Origin: Cytophagaceae bacterium
Lineage (GTDB): Bacteria; Bacteroidota; Bacteroidia; Cytophagales; Spirosomataceae
Assembly (NCBI GenBank): GCA_947471105.1
Contig: CANIYB010000112.1
Location: 1 to 7,578 of the forward strand
Length of the DNA stretch: 7,578 nucleotides
Direction: 5' to 3'
The stretch's first letter is position 1. Each line of letters opens with the position of its first letter. Positions 6,618 to 7,578 of this stretch are shown here, in pieces. The position numbers and the translations under genes were made by a program. A model generated the notes under the pieces. It did no database searches. It saw only the letters and a list, made by a program, of their open reading frames with translations, and was not told where the DNA came from.

Positions 6618-7418
6618 ATGTTTTCAACGGTTCGACATATTTTTATTTTTTGCTTAGCCCTATTATTGATATCGGCAGTAAATCCGACTATTAATTCGAT
6701 CAAAAAATCCCCCAAAAATTCGCTTAAAATCGTTTGCTTAGATGCCGGACATGGAGGGAAAGATCCAGGTTGTATGGGCCCTAAGGGATCTCATGAGGGC
6801 AAAGTGACGTTAAAAATTATTTTGGAATTAGGCCGTCAACTAAAAGAAGAATACCCTGATTTGAAGGTGATTTATACCCGTGATTCGGATGATTTTATTG
6901 AATTAAATGAGCGAGCCAATATCGCTAATCGGAATAAAGCAGATCTTTTTATTTCTGTGCATTGTAACGCAGCGGCCAATAAATCTGCCTATGGAACCGA
7001 AACTTATACGATGGGTTTACATAAAACAGATGGGAACTTGAATGTAGCTAAGCGTGAAAACTCAGTAATTTTGCAGGAAAAAGATTATCAAACTACTTAT
7101 AGTGGTTTTGATCCTAACTCTCCCTTAGCGCATATTATGATGGCAAATTATCAAAGTGCGTTCATGGCTAGTTCAGTAAAATTTGCTTCAAAAGTAGAGG
7201 AGCAATTTCTGAAAAATTATCAAAGAAAGAGTTTTGGAGTTAAGCAAGCAGGGTTTTTGGTCATATGGAGGACTGCGATGCCAAGTGTTTTGATTGAAAC
7301 AGGGTTTTTGACCAATCCAGAAGAAGAAAACTATTTAGCCTCTGAAAAAGGTCAAAAGGAAGTTGCCGAAGGAATCGCTAAAGCATTTAAGCAGTATAAA
7401 GAAGAAATTGAACGATAG
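6618..7418 (+). CDS. N-acetylmuramoyl-L-alanine amidase (Amidase_3 family), periplasmic
   Basis: This enzyme cuts the bond between N-acetylmuramic acid and L-alanine in peptidoglycan, and acts in the periplasm during cell separation and wall turnover. The 266-residue protein has a hydrophobic signal segment (about 5-20) followed directly by one Amidase_3 domain. The zinc ligands are visible as H45 (D-A-G-H-G-G-K-D-P-G), E60 (S-H-E-G-K) and H115 (S-V-H-C-N-A), and the catalytic glutamate as E227 (I-E-T-G-F-L-T-N). An insert at about residues 127-170 follows the third ligand; in related amidases this zone may hold a regulatory helix, but that is inference here. There is no SPOR, AMIN or LysM domain, so targeting must come from elsewhere. 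The ATG at 6618 has an A-rich upstream region and no Shine-Dalgarno sequence. The MCE gene begins 6 bp after the stop, so the two are almost certainly co-transcribed. Confidence 0.93.
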   Translation: MFSTVRHIFIFCLALLLISAVNPTINSIKKSPKNSLKIVCLDAGHGGKDPGCMGPKGSHEGKVTLKIILELGRQLKEEYPDLKVIYTRDSDDFIELNERANIANRNKADLFISVHCNAAANKSAYGTETYTMGLHKTDGNLNVAKRENSVILQEKDYQTTYSGFDPNSPLAHIMMANYQSAFMASSVKFASKVEEQFLKNYQRKSFGVKQAGFLVIWRTAMPSVLIETGFLTNPEEENYLASEKGQKEVAEGIAKAFKQYKEEIER

Positions 7419-7424
7419 AGATAT

Positions 7425-7578
7425 ATGTTGAAGAGCAACGAACTTAAGGTAGGTTTTTTAGCGCTAATGGCGTTTTTAATTCTTTATTTTGGATTTAACT
7501 TTTTGAAGGGGAATGATATTTTTTCGGCTTCAAAAACGTATTATGTTCAATACGATAATGTAGATGGCCTAATGGCTT
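7425..7578 (+). CDS. MCE/MlaD-family protein, N-terminal part (3' end outside window)
   Basis: The frame opens at ATG 7425 and stays open to the window edge, giving 51 complete codons. It shows the typical MlaD/MCE start: a short cytoplasmic N-terminus (M-L-K-S-N-E-L-K), one membrane anchor (about residues 9-26, V-G-F-L-A-L-M-A-F-L-I-L-Y), then F-L-K-G-N-D-I-F-S and the beginning of the MCE domain with Y-D-N-V-D-G-L. MCE proteins are periplasmic, inner-membrane-anchored lipid carriers that move phospholipid between membranes with an ABC transporter. The transporter genes are not in view. It lies 6 bp after the amidase and in the same frame, which points to one operon. The family is clear from the N-terminus, but length and C-terminal domains cannot be judged. 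Confidence 0.85.
   Translation, partial: MLKSNELKVGFLALMAFLILYFGFNFLKGNDIFSASKTYYVQYDNVDGLMA

Overview
The window looks like a chromosomal segment of a Bacteroidota bacterium, probably Cytophagia-like; the genus cannot be fixed from this sequence. Three things support this: an AT-rich composition with no Shine-Dalgarno sequences before the starts, four perfect copies of the Bacteroidota -7 promoter element (TAnnTTTG) in the short intergenic gaps, and protein families typical of the phylum. These families include a LptD of the Bacteroidota type, a single-domain Amidase_3 followed by an MCE/MlaD gene, and a PAP2 protein of the sphingomyelin-synthase type.

Layout, left to right: (1) the 3' end of a WbqC-like gene (+), cut by the window edge; (2) a promoter and a full-length membrane-bound CapD/WbpM/PglF-type nucleotide-sugar 4,6-dehydratase (+); (3) a convergent PAP2-related integral membrane phosphatase/transferase (-), whose stop region overlaps the dehydratase by 11 bp; (4) a divergent msrA (+) coding for an apparently exported or lipid-anchored methionine sulfoxide reductase; (5) a large convergent lptD (-), overlapping msrA by 4 bp; (6) a divergent N-acetylmuramoyl-L-alanine amidase (+), followed after 6 bp by (7) the start of an MCE/MlaD-family gene that runs out of the window. 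Coding density is very high. The only gaps are 91, 49, 91 and 6 bp, so there is no gene-free stretch over 300 bp.

Almost everything concerns the cell envelope. WbqC and the dehydratase point to surface polysaccharide or glycan sugar synthesis. LptD inserts lipopolysaccharide in the outer membrane. The amidase trims peptidoglycan. The MCE protein is expected to move phospholipid between membranes. The PAP2 protein probably acts on a lipid phosphate or headgroup. MsrA repairs oxidised methionines, probably in the periplasm.

I found no mobile element, CRISPR array, RNA gene or convincing unknown system; this is a well-conserved housekeeping-type region. The more interesting points are small-scale: a LptD with just two cysteines in its mature chain, placed to allow one long-range disulfide; a TTG start for lptD; face-to-face promoter elements in both divergent gaps; terminator-like hairpins built into overlapping gene ends; and a sphingomyelin-synthase-like PAP2 protein.
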